Assembly: GCA_021234155.1 (NCBI GenBank)
Contig: JAJEKV010000124.1
Coordinates: 682,001 to 746,000, forward strand
Origin: Isoetes taiwanensis
Taxonomy: Eukaryota > Streptophyta > Lycopodiopsida > Isoetales > Isoetaceae
Direction of reading: 5' to 3'
DNA: 64,000 nucleotides
This document shows, one piece after another, positions 32,001 through 43,450 of this stretch. Every line of letters starts with the position of its first letter. Position 1 is the first letter of the stretch. Position numbers and translations under genes: made by a program. The notes below the pieces were generated by a model. That model had not been told where the DNA came from. It saw nothing but the letters and a program-made list of their open reading frames with translations, and did not search any database.

Positions 32001-33311
32001 TTTACATTTCATCTGCTCAAATACTACTTTGAATCCCATATCTACAAGCTGAGAGACTGAAATGAGATTCCTGACTAGACTAGGCACACAAAGAACATTT
32101 TTCAAGTTTATAGCATTTCCTTCCAAATCATACAGTTCTAATACTCCTACTTGCTCTATTTTCTACAGTTGCCCATTGTCAACTTGAATGTGGCCTTCCA
32201 TGTTTCCACTGCATTCTTTAAGAATTTTGGATGTGCAAGCTATGGATTTCTCAGCTCCACTATCTATAATTATGAAGTCATCATTGTTAGTTTTGCTGTC
32301 AGAAACCATGAATATATCAGAGTTGCTTACCTCCTCTTCTTCATTTGGTTCATCTTCTAATTTAACCTCCTCGGCTATGTTGGCTTCATGATTAATGGAT
32401 CTTCCCCTGCCTCGACCTCTTCCCCTTGATCCAGACCCTCTGCCACCTTTTGGTTTACTCCTGGAATCACTATTTTTTGGTGTGGAGCAGGTTGAGGCAA
32501 TATGCCCCCTGCCTCCACAGTTATAACAGTAAATTTCCTTTGACAATGTTGGACAATTTACCTTAAGATGGCCATACTTGTTGCAGTTGTAGCATGGCCC
32601 TACCTTGCTGTCATTTTTCCCCTTTACATATAAGACTTGTGAGGCTTCCTCCTCACCTAGCACCTTGCCTTGCTCAATTTCTGTTTTAAGCATCCTTTCT
32701 GCTTCTATCTTAGTTTTTGCAATGGTTCTCATGAACATGGATATGTTACCTAAGCTGGATACTGCTCGAGACATGGCCAACACTTGTTGCTGCTGAGTGT
32801 ACATTACTCCAGCTCCCTCCAAGTCTGCAATTACATTGTCAAATTTCTGAAGAAAGTCATTTATGTCATCATTTTCATGAAATTTGAGCCTCCTTAGTTC
32901 ATTCTCCAGTACATCTATTTGAGAGAATGTCTTTTCCTCATAATTTGCAATCATGTAGCTCCACATTTGCTTGGGTGTCATTCCCCTTAGCTTTAATACA
33001 ATGCTGGAGCTTACCTTACACATGATAATGCCTTGAGCTTCTCTAAGCTTGGCATTATCTCCCACTCCCCTTCTAGCTGATGTCTCACTGATAACCTCAA
33101 CGGTTTCTCCATCAGCTGAGTTAGAACTCCCTTCAACAGTCCTGCTTGTGAAGCTTCTAACTCTAGATTCTTCTTCAGCAGAATCTATCAAATCCCACAG
33201 GTCTTCTACCTGCAACACATGCTTGATCTTCTCCTTCCATACTTGGAAGCCTGAGTCTCCTTTAAATACATCTATGGCACTCAAAAGGCCTGCTCCAAAT
33301 CTGCTGGACAT
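29053..33311 (-). pseudogene. Copia gag-pol polyprotein, four stops and one frameshift
   Basis: One frame runs from the Met at 33311. Gag has two zinc knuckles, CYNCNKYGHLKVNCP (about 32595) and CYNCGGRGHIASTCS. The protease has IIIDSGAEKS (about 32270-32250). Then come the pre-integrase WHLRLGHSN, the integrase core (HTDLCGPL, FIDDYSRRT, RTDRGGEY, YTPQQNG), the RT active site GIYVDDCIMAS (YVDD at 30030-30019) and RNase H (YCDADWCGDP, then TAEAEYAAST after the shift). In-frame stops lie at about 32163 (TAG), 31443 (TAA), 30903 (TGA) and 30582 (TAA). A one-base shift near 29455 follows SGYLL. All other residues are well kept, so decay is limited to point changes. Confidence 0.93.
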
Positions 33312-33324
33312 TTTGCTGTAACTA

Positions 33325-33336
33325 GCTCTGACACCA
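33325..33336 (-). other. Copia primer binding site (tRNA-iMet)
   Basis: In element sense it reads TGGTGTCAGAGC, one base from the usual TGGTATCAGAGC complementary to the initiator tRNA-Met 3' end. It lies directly inside the 5' LTR. Confidence 0.85.
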
Positions 33337-33337
33337 A

Positions 33338-34190
33338 TGTTAATATCTTGACATCAACATTCAATAATTCCACTATATATTTTGCACTAAGTACTCAGAT
33401 ATACTTCAATATCTCAATCAATCTCATTATGATTTAACTATTTCATATGCATCAAGACATGAAGAGAACTCAATTCAATGACTAAGTTTTCACAAATTCT
33501 CCATTAGTGCTAACTCAAATCCACACTATTGACTTAGACAATTTTATGCTAGCATTATACAATGATATCTTCAAAGACTCAATAGTTCTTATTTCACAAA
33601 AATCTCGAACTCACTAGTCTTACCAGCCGATCTATCTCCTGTATCTCCCTTATCCATCTATTCTCGTTGTATTTACATAATTGGGCCCGGCGGTTGTGGC
33701 AACCACCGAGCTTCCATAACCTGCCTGTGCCTTTGTGATTCGACCGATTCCGATCATTCATATACTGTCTATACACTATTGGACCGAGGTTCAGCAATAG
33801 GTCAACTTTCCAAAAACAAATATTCGTCAATGGCTTATCCTTCACGAATGAATTTCAATGGTTTAGCATGCACCCAGCGAACTTAATATATAACTGCTCT
33901 CCAACCATTGACCTTAATGTACACCTGCTTTCTCATTGTTAATGATTTAACTTTAAGCTGCTCAAATAATTTACTGTGCATACAACCATCAACCCTAGTA
34001 ATACACCTGGGTTCATATTTTCCTAGATCACAGGGCACAGAATTATTTGTGCTTGTTCCATAGCTGAATAATTCAATGTCACTGCCATGTTCCAATCTTC
34101 TAGAATCCCCTTAGACTCATGACTTTGCTTTGGATTTTTTTATGTCAAATAGGCAATCACATGAGCTATCATGAGATGAACTTTCAAACA
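33338..34190 (-). repeat. Copia 5' LTR
   Basis: It matches 28171-29039 almost throughout. The inner edge at 33338 is followed at once by the primer binding site. Confidence 0.95.
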
Positions 34191-34195
34191 CAATC

Positions 34196-35227
34196 AGATT
34201 GCTTGATCAGATAACACTGCCTTTATCTTGAATCCCTTTTTTTAGCTTTGGATTATCTTGTGCAATCGTTGGCAGGGCAAAATATGACATATGATTTGGC
34301 ATACTTTAGAGGGGTATTTGTATCCCTAAATTGTATGTTGTTGATGTCAGTAAATGTGGTTTAGTTTTTACATGGTCGGCCATTTGTTGGATCCCCTTTC
34401 CTTTTTGTGAACTAATGCTGTGGCAGTGGATTCGTGGGCGTGTGGAGACGATGCCGGAGATGTCTATGGCAGTGGAGTTCCTCTGGCAGTGATATCACTT
34501 GGTTTGTGGATTGTTTGACTTGCAACAGTTAAGCACATGTGTTGGATCATTTCTTGAGTTTTTGTTATGGTCTTCTGCAACATTAGTGGTCTTATCTGAT
34601 CAACTTACAAATGTTCTATCTTCAGTATGAGGAAAGGTAGTGTAGAATGATGCTTCCTATTTTAATATTTCAAGCCTTCACAATGCTTGACGAACTCGCT
34701 GTAGTAAGTGCCTCTTAACTGTGAGTTGTAAGTAATGCAAGTCTAACTTAGGGATAATGTAACAGCATGCAGATTCATCTTCATCTTTGTACTCTGCCTT
34801 GCATCATTTAGTACTTATCAATGTTGTTTTTGTGCAATTGTGATTATTAGCAGGGTCTGCTCGCAACAGAAGATTGCATAGGTTGAGCACCATAAGCTCT
34901 CATTGCTTCTAGTAAAACTCATCTGTCTATGGAGATTCAGGGCTGGCTGCATGTAACATACACATAAAGTTGGGAAAGGGCAATATTCTGGTGACATTAA
35001 TTTGCTTCGCCCACTTGTTTGATTTTGTCACTACAATAGAATACGGGGTTTTTTGTTAGGCATAGCGTCAAGCAAAGTGACGCTATGCATATTTTGAAAT
35101 TCCCTTTAAATCTCACAAAGTTGATGCTAAAAGTTCTACACTTTGATGTCATATGGGCGTCAACTTTGTCTCAAGTATTGCGTCACTGTCATTGCTATAC
35201 AATGCAAAAATGATATAATAACAATAT
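34196..35227. other. Gene-free stretch between copia and lone LTR
   Basis: No gene is supported. A perfect hairpin lies at 35060-35088: stem GCATAGCGTCA, 7-base loop, stem TGACGCTATGC. The bases CACTACAATAG at about 35031 look like a CACTA end, but no matching other end was found. Confidence 0.4.
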
Positions 35228-36750
35228 TGTGACGTTCCAGCATAATATACGATACAAATACGTATATTATACTGCCAAAACACTCGTGCATGTCACCTTG
35301 ATGACATGTACTTGGAGACTGTAAAGGGTTGCACCCTAGGGGACAATCTCTTATGTGCAAATATCTATAAACATCATTTAACCCCTTTGCCTCATGGCAA
35401 AACCCCATATATCCTTTTAGCCCTAACCCAAAAAGGTCATGTAAACGGAACAAAAGGGGAAACCCTAAACCTTTTCCATTTTTTCATTTCGGCTTCCTTG
35501 GGCTATTCCGGCCAAGCCAAGCTGCTAGTTCGCATTGCCAGACATCGCCAAGCCGCCTTTGCACAACAGAACCTCCAGGTTCGGTCGCCTTCGACCCAAG
35601 CAAGGGCATGGACGCGATTCGAGGTGCGGGAGCAAGCCAGACATCAAATAAATAGTGATTCTGCTGTGCAATCCCGACATTTAGTCTGGTAATGAGCTGG
35701 ATAGCATGTTGGATTAGCCTTAGTACCCTTATAAATTCTAAGATCACAAGCCCTAATAAAGGAACCTAACCATGTATGTTTAGGTAGATAGAATAGATGT
35801 TATTCTGTATTTTAGTTCTATGTGATGATGTTCTATTCTATGTGCACTCATGTGTATTGTAAAGGGGGGTAGAGACCTTGAAAGCTTCAGTAGTTGATGT
35901 ATCTAGATAGCCCCATTAATTCCCAATTAATACGGCCTGTGCATAAGAGCCCGCCTGGCTGTGAGTGGCGAGGCTAGACCGGTGGATAAGGAGGACTTGT
36001 CCCATTGCAAATTGATCCCTCTGGTGTGTAAAGCCTACCAGGGATCTTAGCGGGCTAGCCCTAATGGCTTACCACTACGTGCGGGCAAGGCATGGGCTCG
36101 ATACCTCTTGGGTGATGCATCACATTCAATGAGGTTCAAGTCGTAGATAGGCAGTGGCCCTCTAGCCGTCTGTGATGGGCATGCATACCTCTGGATGGGG
36201 TGATTCCCTCCTGCCTCATCAGGACTGGGGAGATGAAACCCAGTAGTAACTCCCTTGGTTATGCACCCGGCAGGCTACGGTCCAGTCCCAAAACTTAACA
36301 GCCTACTCTGCAAGATATACACAGAATGGCGGATGTAGAGGACTATCCAACAGCCATGTTCCTATGCCAGTCCAATCCATTGACATGAATTCTGTCTGCA
36401 AGGACTTCTGGAGACCCAAGCCGTCAGTCCATACACCTTGAGTCTGAGCCTTGGGTAGGATCTCCGTTGTGATGATGTTGTTGATGTGCTTTCACTTGTA
36501 TGTTATGGCAAGCCACCCTTCAAAGTGGAGCTATTTATATTTGATGTATTGTGCTCGCGTTTATTTACGCTTCCGTAGCTAGGACGGTCCCGAGGGAAAA
36601 CGAGCCAAATTACACGTCCATTCTTCCTCATCGATTCCTTGCCAAGGGATTGGTGTCAGATGGATGGCCTTTGTTAGCTTGGTTGCCAGAGGGATGAACT
36701 CCGCCTTTTGATATGATGAGAGCATCGAAGATGAAGTAGGGGGCGTCACA
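35228..36750 (+). mobile_element. Lone or truncated gypsy-type LTR
   Basis: The segment starts TGTGACG and ends CGTCACA, and is followed two bases later by TGGTATTAGAGC (36752-36763), a near match to the tRNA-iMet primer site. I infer a 5' LTR of a + strand element, probably of the gypsy type, whose inner part is lost beyond about 37200. No second LTR is in the window. The LTR holds no gene, and open frames at 35306-35692 are not supported. Confidence 0.6.
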
Positions 36751-36751
36751 G

Positions 36752-36763
36752 TGGTATTAGAGC
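36752..36763 (+). other. Primer binding site of the lone LTR
   Basis: TGGTATTAGAGC differs in one base from TGGTATCAGAGC, the tRNA-iMet complement. It stands just inside the LTR end, as expected. Confidence 0.65.
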
Positions 36764-37454
36764 TATGATCTTGGTAGATCAAGATCGAGCACTGACCAAT
36801 TCCCTGATAGGACTAACAGTAGACCTTCAGTCTTGGGGATAACAACCCAAGCATGAACCTAGAAAATTGGGGAAAAAAAATTCCAATTAGAACAATAAGC
36901 TAAGATAAACTTCCAATGTTTGAATTTGGTATATGCTGGAGGTATTTCAGGGAAGGTTGGGCCAAGATTTAGGCTCTGTATTGTATTGAAAATCATATGT
37001 GAATAGTATGTTTGCAACGAATTAAGCTGCTTGTTGGCGGCGGAAGGTTCAGGTCCGGAGATTGTAGTATCTGTTTATTCTGATTTTGTTTGATAGTTTG
37101 AATTTAGAAGGAGATGGTCATAGATTACGAAGCGACATGTGAGGATTGCATACTGCTCTTCTCGCTCTTGTTGGTGGGCTGCGCGATGGAGCCTTTCTGT
37201 TCTGTGTAGTTCATCGAGGAAGATCATCGAGGTTTAGGGCCATTTAGGTCGGTCTCAAGGATCCGTGAATGCTCTGTGAAAAGCACAATTTCATTATAAT
37301 GGAAAAAATTTTAGTAAACTGGAATTTTTTTATTATGGGGGTTGTATAGACCTTATGCAGGGGTTGTATACACGTGTACAAGTACCCTGTATCATAGACC
37401 TTATGCAGGGGTTGTATACACGTGTAGTACCCGTGTATCATACATGACATGAAT
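36764..37454. other. Element remnant and 48-bp tandem repeat
   Basis: Probable internal remnant of the lone-LTR element, without a recognisable frame. At 37346 and 37394 a 48-bp repeat begins ATAGACCTTATGCAGGGG and contains GTATACACGTGTA, a palindromic string. Confidence 0.5.
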
Positions 37455-37617
37455 ATTTAGAGAACATATTAACACGGTATCATATACCAACTTCCAAACA
37501 CAATAGAGACCGAAATATGAACTATGTATGTCCCTAGTAACCTTCCCGTATGTTCCTAACCCCTTCTCCTTCCCCTTTCCCTTCCCCTGCGAGGTCTAGC
37601 CCATGCAGCTGGGTTAG
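37455..37617. repeat. Unit-2 segment left of the gypsy insertion
   Basis: It matches 16855-17000 of unit 1 (AACCCCTTCTCCTTCCCC, CCCTGCGAGG, CCATGCAGCTGGGTTAG). The match continues on the far side of the gypsy element at 49775, so this is the other half of the insertion site. Confidence 0.85.
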
Positions 37618-40112
37618 TGTTGCCCCTTTTTGGGCAACATGGACCATCATGATACCTAGAGTTTCAAGATTGGAAGATACTTGTCAGAGTTTGGAAGACT
37701 TGTGGTTTCTTTTGAGGTTTCATCTTAAGTTACTTTCCTATTACTCATATGGTAAGAGTTAGTGTTATTTTGATCCTGCTAGAGTTTGGAAGAAATTGGC
37801 TCAAGTTTGGAAGACCCTTGGGATCTTGGTTGTATAGCCTAATTCTTTCCTTTGAGGAAATTTTCTAGTTACATTCTTATTTCTTGAAGACCAGGCAAAG
37901 GATATAGCAAGCTATACAAGGAGTTATAAGCATGTTGCTCATATTCACTCATATGGAGCTAAATGGAGTTGCACCAATGGTTTGGAAGTCACACCTATGA
38001 AGATGTCACTTTAAAGGTGAATTTTGCTCTTGTTTAGGCCTTGAAGATTGGAAGACCTTTTTTAGAAGTTTGGAAGACCCTAGGGCCTTGAGCAAAGTTA
38101 TGAGGTATGATTTGAGCTTTGGAGATAAGATCATGTGCTCTGAGGGGTTTCCATCCTTTATCCATTTCATCCATTCCATATCCACTTTCCTTTCATCTTT
38201 TTATACCCCATTTCCACCTTGTCATGCCTTCTTTCATTACTTCACTACCTATATTTTTATTGGCCTCACCTCCACTTGTGAATTGCTCTCAAGAGATCAT
38301 GAAAAACTTCAAGAACAAGGAGGCTTGAATTTTACTTTCATCTTATTTCCCTAAATCCTGCCATAGCCTTTTTTTTTCCTATCTTTTCACCCTCTTCCTA
38401 TGATTTTTCACCATTCCCAAGGTTGAAAACTCATTGACCATGGTCAAAATGGGCAAAATTTCAAGTATCTCAATTTGACTTGAAAACACTCTAGATTTGG
38501 AGCTTGGCAAAAATAGCTATGTTGGCCTTTCCAAAATTCAAAAAGACCTTGGAAAATTCCTCAAATATTATTTCTTGGGATGCGTGCCAAAAAAAAAAAA
38601 AAAAAATAAAAAAAAAAAAAAAAAACCTATTCTAGCCTATCTACCCTATTTTTCTATTTTCCACCCTCAGCCTAAATTCCACCTCAGCCCCCCATTGGTC
38701 CACGTGGCGGCAGGCGGGGCCTCCGCAACACGAAAGGTGGCACAACCCTTTGCGTGGGCACGCCAAATTCAACATCTTTGATTTCGGATTATTCAATTTA
38801 TATCCTTATCTTCCAGAATCATTCAGGCCTGTGGGATATATCGAGCTTTGAAAAAAAAAAAAAAAACCCTAAACTTCTGAGCCTGCTAAATCTGGCAAAT
38901 TCGTGCCCAAATCTGATTGAATCCCGCCCTTTTGCTCCCGAAATCATCTCCTGAACCTCTTCCGAGACCTCTGGAACCCCCTGTGGCACTTGATTCAAGG
39001 GAATTTGCTCAAATTAAGCCTAAAATCACTCAACCGAGCTGGTTTTTGGGAGGGACAGTTTTTATCCAAGAATGGACATCATTTTCTCAACCCCCCCGGA
39101 GATATACCTCACGTGATGCGGGCGCTTTCTATATCTTTGATATTTTATTGATCTGTTTCTACTCCAAATTCAGCTAATCTCGCTCGAGATTGAAGATTGA
39201 TTTGTATTTTGATCGAAGACCGACTGTGTTGTGACCTACCTGACACCAAAACTTCTACTGCAATTCAAAATTCCTTATTACTTTCTCTTCCAGACAATTT
39301 CTAGATTATCAGAAGCTTACTATGCTTTGGGAGTTACTCTCAAGCATTATTTTGGATATTTTCTCCCGAGATTTTGAACTCCTCGTGATATTTTATGATC
39401 TTAATGCATATTCTTTGCCTGGAAAAATAGTGTTGCCATCTTCTCAAGTTATAAATCTGTTAATGCCTGTCTAGACCAATAGAAATCAGATATTTTAAGT
39501 TGAATCCCAGCTAAATAGTTGTGTCCCAGCCTTAAATAGGATTGAGTATTGTTTATATGCAAAGAAAACAAAGAAAAAATAGTTTTTTTCATATCGTCAC
39601 AAAACCGTGATGTAATTCAAGACTTTGGTGCATCTCATTAAATATCATAGTGTTTGCTTGTCAAGAAAACCCTATGCACGTGATTTAGAGTTCATTCTGA
39701 GGTCATTTGCACAAATTCCAACTCAAAATTCATCACCAAACTCTATTTGCAAATTTTGGCTCTCTGTTTTGGCATTGACCAATTTTTGACTGAACTTTGA
39801 CATTGATTTTCTTGGTCTTTCCCTATCCAAATCGAGACAGACTTTCACCAGTAGTTCCCTCTACTTGTCTATAACTCATACCAAAAACCAAAACTCAAAA
39901 ATCTTAAAGGGTGTGACTGCAAGATTGATTTTTGTTCTGACAGTTTTTTCTGCTTCAGGGACTGTAGTGATTTTGACAAAACCAGCATTTGAAATTGAGT
40001 TCTTTTGCTTTATATGATTAAGGATTGATCACCCTAAGTGATCCGGAGGTCCCTGACGGTTTGTTTACACTTCCTTTGAGGTTAGGCTAAAATTCCAGGT
40101 TTTAGGCTAACA
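37618..40112 (+). repeat. Gypsy 5' LTR
   Basis: 2495 bp. It contains A-rich tracts near 38590-38626 and 38850-38866. It differs from the 3' LTR by many small indels and substitutions clustered in its middle, while about 400 bp near the end are almost identical. Confidence 0.95.
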
Positions 40113-40115
40113 TTT

Positions 40116-40133
40116 TGGAGGTCCTACCGAGAT
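40116..40133 (+). other. Gypsy primer binding site (tRNA-Gln)
   Basis: TGGAGGTCCTACCGAGAT lies 3 bases inside the 5' LTR. Its complement ends ...GTAGGACCT plus CCA, which agrees with the 3' end of a plant tRNA-Gln as I remember it. Confidence 0.75.
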
Positions 40134-40231
40134 CTTTACACGGAAATTGAACTCAAATGGGGCCAAAGAAGCATCTTGAGCCTCGCTGAACCACCGAGGA
40201 GACAAATCAACCAGAATTAGTAGGAGTAAGC

Positions 40232-40933
40232 ATGAGAGTGGCTACCAGATCTATAACCAATGCCACAAACACTCCCAATGTGCCTATTCCTCCACAAGCT
40301 CCTCTCTATCAGTCTACCAATGTTACAAATATTTCTACCTTGCCCTCGTCTTCACAAGTTCAAAATCTTTTTGAGCCAACTCCTCCAGCCCCTTATCATT
40401 TTGAGCTAACTGTACCTGTTTCTCCTCCTTATTATGATTCTTCCATGAATGCCAACCATTTTTTGAAGAATTTTGAAGAATACTATGAGGAGCATGGGAG
40501 AAAAAAAGGCTCCAGATTTTCTGAGTTCACCAAGTGCATGAAGGGTGATGAGGCCAGGTCTTGGTTGGATTTTGAGCTCTCCATTGGTACTAAGTGGGAT
40601 GAATTGGAACAAAAGTTTCTATCAAGGTTTGGTAAGACTACTTCGCCTCAGGATCTTGTTTTTGAACTCAATTCTTTCTCTATTAGACCTGGTGAAAGTG
40701 TGAAGCAGTATGTGGAAAGATTTAACTCTTATTTGCTAGTTTGTAACAGGAACCAAGTCTCTCACCCAACTTTGCATTTGGTTGCTTCTTTTATCAAAGG
40801 TTTGATGCCCAGACCCAGGATTTATAGGAAATTGCTAAAACTTCAGAGATTTGGTGAACTAGATTCTATTCATAAAGCATTTGTAAAGAAATTTTGTGGA
40901 TTTAGTAGAATTGCTAAGCTATTTGCCCGATGA
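40232..40933 (+). CDS. Gypsy gag
   Basis: A 233-residue frame starts at the first good Met after the primer site. It carries the retrotransposon gag pattern: HFLKNFEEYYEE, CMKGDEARSWLDF, WDELEQKFLSRFG and the typical GESVKQYVERFNSYLL, then SFIKGLMPRPRI. The zinc-knuckle part lies in another frame further on (about 41249-41340: KGHFGRECP, then HDDKFCS), so the gag-pol join has been broken by indels. The protein would coat the element's RNA in virus-like particles. Confidence 0.8.
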   Translation: MRVATRSITNATNTPNVPIPPQAPLYQSTNVTNISTLPSSSQVQNLFEPTPPAPYHFELTVPVSPPYYDSSMNANHFLKNFEEYYEEHGRKKGSRFSEFTKCMKGDEARSWLDFELSIGTKWDELEQKFLSRFGKTTSPQDLVFELNSFSIRPGESVKQYVERFNSYLLVCNRNQVSHPTLHLVASFIKGLMPRPRIYRKLLKLQRFGELDSIHKAFVKKFCGFSRIAKLFAR

Positions 40934-41797
40934 AGAAACCGAGACCCATTCTATCCTTCTCATCATGATTCTCGAGCATGAGCTACACTATACTAATCTT
41001 TGTTCGTGTATATGCAGTTCAGAAAAGAAAAGAAAAAGCCAAAAGTTGAGGAATTAAACCCTCAGGTTTTGAGAGATGAAATCTGAGATAAGTAAAAGTA
41101 TCTGAAGCTCTTTTAGAGGTGACTAAACAACTCATGGAGTTGAAAAATGGAAATGGTACTTCTTCTTCTAGCTCTGCCTCCCGATTGTACAAACCGGTGG
41201 TAAGCCTTTTCATAGGGCTGAGAATTGTTATGCTAGGCCTTGTCCTAAATGCAACAGAAAGGCCATTTTGGTAGAGAATGTCCCGTCATTTCCTTTTGTA
41301 AAGAGGTAGGTCATGATGACAAGTTCTGCAGTGTCAAGAATTACTTTGCAAGACAAGAAAAGGATAAACGGTGTCAAATGTTAGTTTTATTGAGACTTGT
41401 GCGGGGGACAAGAGGAGCAAGATGTTATGGTTGTGCGGACACGTGCCGGGCCTTATTCAGGGTAACCCTGCGGTTCTATTCCACCAACTACACCCCATAA
41501 GGTAACATTTCAACCAGATCCCCCAGTATAGCCCCCTCCTCCTGTCCAAAGGTATAAAAGAAGGATTACGAACTTGATGAATTTGAATTGCTCATGAAAA
41601 CTCCAAAGTTATTTGTAGACTTATTAACTTTCTGGAGAATTGCACCATCTTATAGGGAAAAGCTTATCAAGAGCACTCAAAATGTTGAAGAAACTGCTGA
41701 GAGACTTGTCACAATATTTCAAGCCCTACCGAGCAAATCAAGATCCGTGTGCTTTTACTTGTAATGCCACCATAGGTACTTTCCATCGGATAAGGTT

Positions 41798-42130
41798 TTG
41801 CTAGATGGAGGTTCCTCTCTAAATGTCATGCCTTACCATGTCATGAAAGCATTGGATCTCAAGGTAGAAGACAATACTTCTATTGTTCTAAAATCTTTTT
41901 CCAATGCTAAGGTAGTGCCAAAGGGAATTGTGAGGAATGTGTCTGTTAATACAGGAGGTATTATTGTGCTAGCTACATTTGTGGTTGTTGATTTTGAGAA
42001 TGTTCATCATTCTAACATTTATGATTTATTATTGGGAAGAAGATGGATGAAAACAGTAGATGCTAGGCCGATATGGTCTGAAGGCATCTCAAGACTATTT
42101 CAAATGGAGCAACCTCCATTAAATTGGTAA
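41798..42130 (+). pseudogene. Gypsy protease
   Basis: The frame opens with VLLDGGSSLNVMPY (catalytic D-G-G-S in place of DTGA/DSGA) and goes on to VPKGIVRNVSV and IYDLLLGRRWM, the second conserved protease block with LLGRRW. DGGSS-type active sites are usual in some gypsy lineages. It is separated from gag and from the following RNase H frame by shifts. Confidence 0.7.
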
Positions 42131-42984
42131 ACAAGACTGATCCCTCTGCTAATATTAGGTTCATAGATGTGGATATTTTGCAGGAAGAGGAGCCAGGAAT
42201 TTATAGTTTAGGTCTGGATGTTGGTATAAAAGAAGAAGTGGTCAACTTTGCTCATGCTGAATCTTCTGATCTGGAAGGAAATAAGGCCTACCTTTGGTTT
42301 GATGGAGGTATGTCCAAAAAATTAGGAATTGCTTCTTCTGCTGCTATTCTAAAGGATACAAATTTAAAACTAATGACCAAAATAGGGAGAATTCATCCTA
42401 ATATTTCCTCTAATGCAGCAGAATATAGAGCCCTCATTGCAGGCCTACAGGAAGCAAAATTCATGAATATTTCCTATATTATTATTTATGGAGACTCACA
42501 GCTGGTTTGCAGACAGATTTTGGGAGAATACCAAACAAAGCATCATGAGATGGAGGATTTGAACACTCAAGCTCGAGATTTGTTAACTTTTTTTGATCAT
42601 TGGGAGATTCATCATATTCCAAGATCTAAAAACTTTGAGGCTGATTTATTGTGCAGGGAAACATTATTGGAGCACTTATCTGAAGGAGCTATCCAAGAAG
42701 ACTTCTTAGATGAAGACGAGCTTTCTCAACTTCATCCTATCTTAACTATAAACTTAGCCCAAGAAGAATCATACAAGGAGCTTAAAGTGAATAAAGAAGG
42801 TGTGCCTAGGACTTTGCAAATGGGAGACCTATATGAAGAGGATGACAGAGGTAAAATGGTTGAGTTGTTTGAGGATTGGGTGGATGTTTTTGCTTGGGAA
42901 TATTCAGAACTAAAGGGGATTGATAAAAATATTTGTGAGTTTGAAATAAAAGTTCGAGAAGATGCTAAACCTTGTTATGCGTAA
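42124..42984 (+). CDS. Gypsy RNase H located upstream of the reverse transcriptase
   Basis: Within this 286-residue frame, about residues 54-180 form an RNase H domain: AYLWFDGGMS, AAEYRALIAGL, IYGDSQLVCRQI and NFEADLLCR supply the D-E-D-D catalytic set. After a linker the start of the reverse transcriptase region follows (LFEDWVDVFAWEYSELKGI). Standard Ty3/gypsy order places RNase H after RT. The separate decayed gypsy RNase H remnant after RT (about 43790-44190, DECEKAFVQI) means this is an extra, archaeal-type domain, as known from Tat-like elements. The position before RT is unusual to me. Confidence 0.75.
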   Translation: MVNKTDPSANIRFIDVDILQEEEPGIYSLGLDVGIKEEVVNFAHAESSDLEGNKAYLWFDGGMSKKLGIASSAAILKDTNLKLMTKIGRIHPNISSNAAEYRALIAGLQEAKFMNISYIIIYGDSQLVCRQILGEYQTKHHEMEDLNTQARDLLTFFDHWEIHHIPRSKNFEADLLCRETLLEHLSEGAIQEDFLDEDELSQLHPILTINLAQEESYKELKVNKEGVPRTLQMGDLYEEDDRGKMVELFEDWVDVFAWEYSELKGIDKNICEFEIKVREDAKPCYA

Positions 42985-43450
42985 ATTGAGGAGAATTAAT
43001 TCTTCACTCTTGGATCTTATCAAACAAGAGTTGTCTAAAATGCGTGAGTCGGGTCCGATAATGCCTATTGTGAATCCTTCCTGGGTTTCATGCATTGTCC
43101 CAGTTTTAAAAAAAAATGGTTCTTTGAGGATTTGTGTAGATTATAGAGATCTTAATAAGGCTACCATTAAAGATTGTTATCCCTTGCCTTTTTTAGAAGA
43201 AATCCTTTATGCAGTAGCTGGTAAATCCATGTACTCATTTTGGATGGTTTCTCCTGGGTTCAATCGGATAAGCATTAAACAAGAAGATCAGCCCAAGACA
43301 TCTTTTATCACCCCATGGGGAACTTTTGCAATGAAAAGGATGCCTTTTGGTTTAATGAGTGCCCCCGCTACATTTCAAAGGGCCATGGACACCGCTCTTT
43401 TGCAAGCATGACTCCGCACGCTTTTAGAGTCTTCCTGGATGATTTATGCC
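42962..43450 (+). pseudogene. Gypsy reverse transcriptase
   Basis: The segment reads RINSSLLDLIKQELSKM, WVSCIVPVLKKNGSLRICVD, YRDLNKATIKDCYPLP, TPWGTFAMKRMPFGLMSAP and, after a frameshift near 43405, VFLDDLC (the catalytic xxDD at about 43432-43443). The residue set is typical for Ty3/gypsy RT. The N-terminal part of RT is in the preceding frame. Confidence 0.85.

Larger units (their letters stand above)
28171..34190 (-). mobile_element. Ty1/copia LTR retrotransposon, recent but coding-defective
   Basis: The 6.0-kb element is flanked by the 5-bp duplication CAATC (28166-28170 and 34191-34195). LTRs of 869 and 853 bp begin TGTTTGAAAG and end TATTAACA in the element's sense. I see five substitutions and one 16-bp indel between them, which implies a recent insertion. 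The primer site next to the 5' LTR matches tRNA-iMet, and the purine tract AAAGGGGAA precedes the 3' LTR. The order gag, protease, integrase, reverse transcriptase, RNase H is that of Ty1/copia. The long frame carries four in-frame stops and one frameshift, so it cannot supply its own proteins. Confidence 0.95.

Noticed and set aside
35031-35100. Second CACTA element starting at CACTACAATAG
   Set aside because: No inverted partner end or 3-bp duplication was found nearby.
35306-35747. Coding frames inside the lone LTR
   Set aside because: They overlap in antisense and lie within LTR sequence. No domain is seen.
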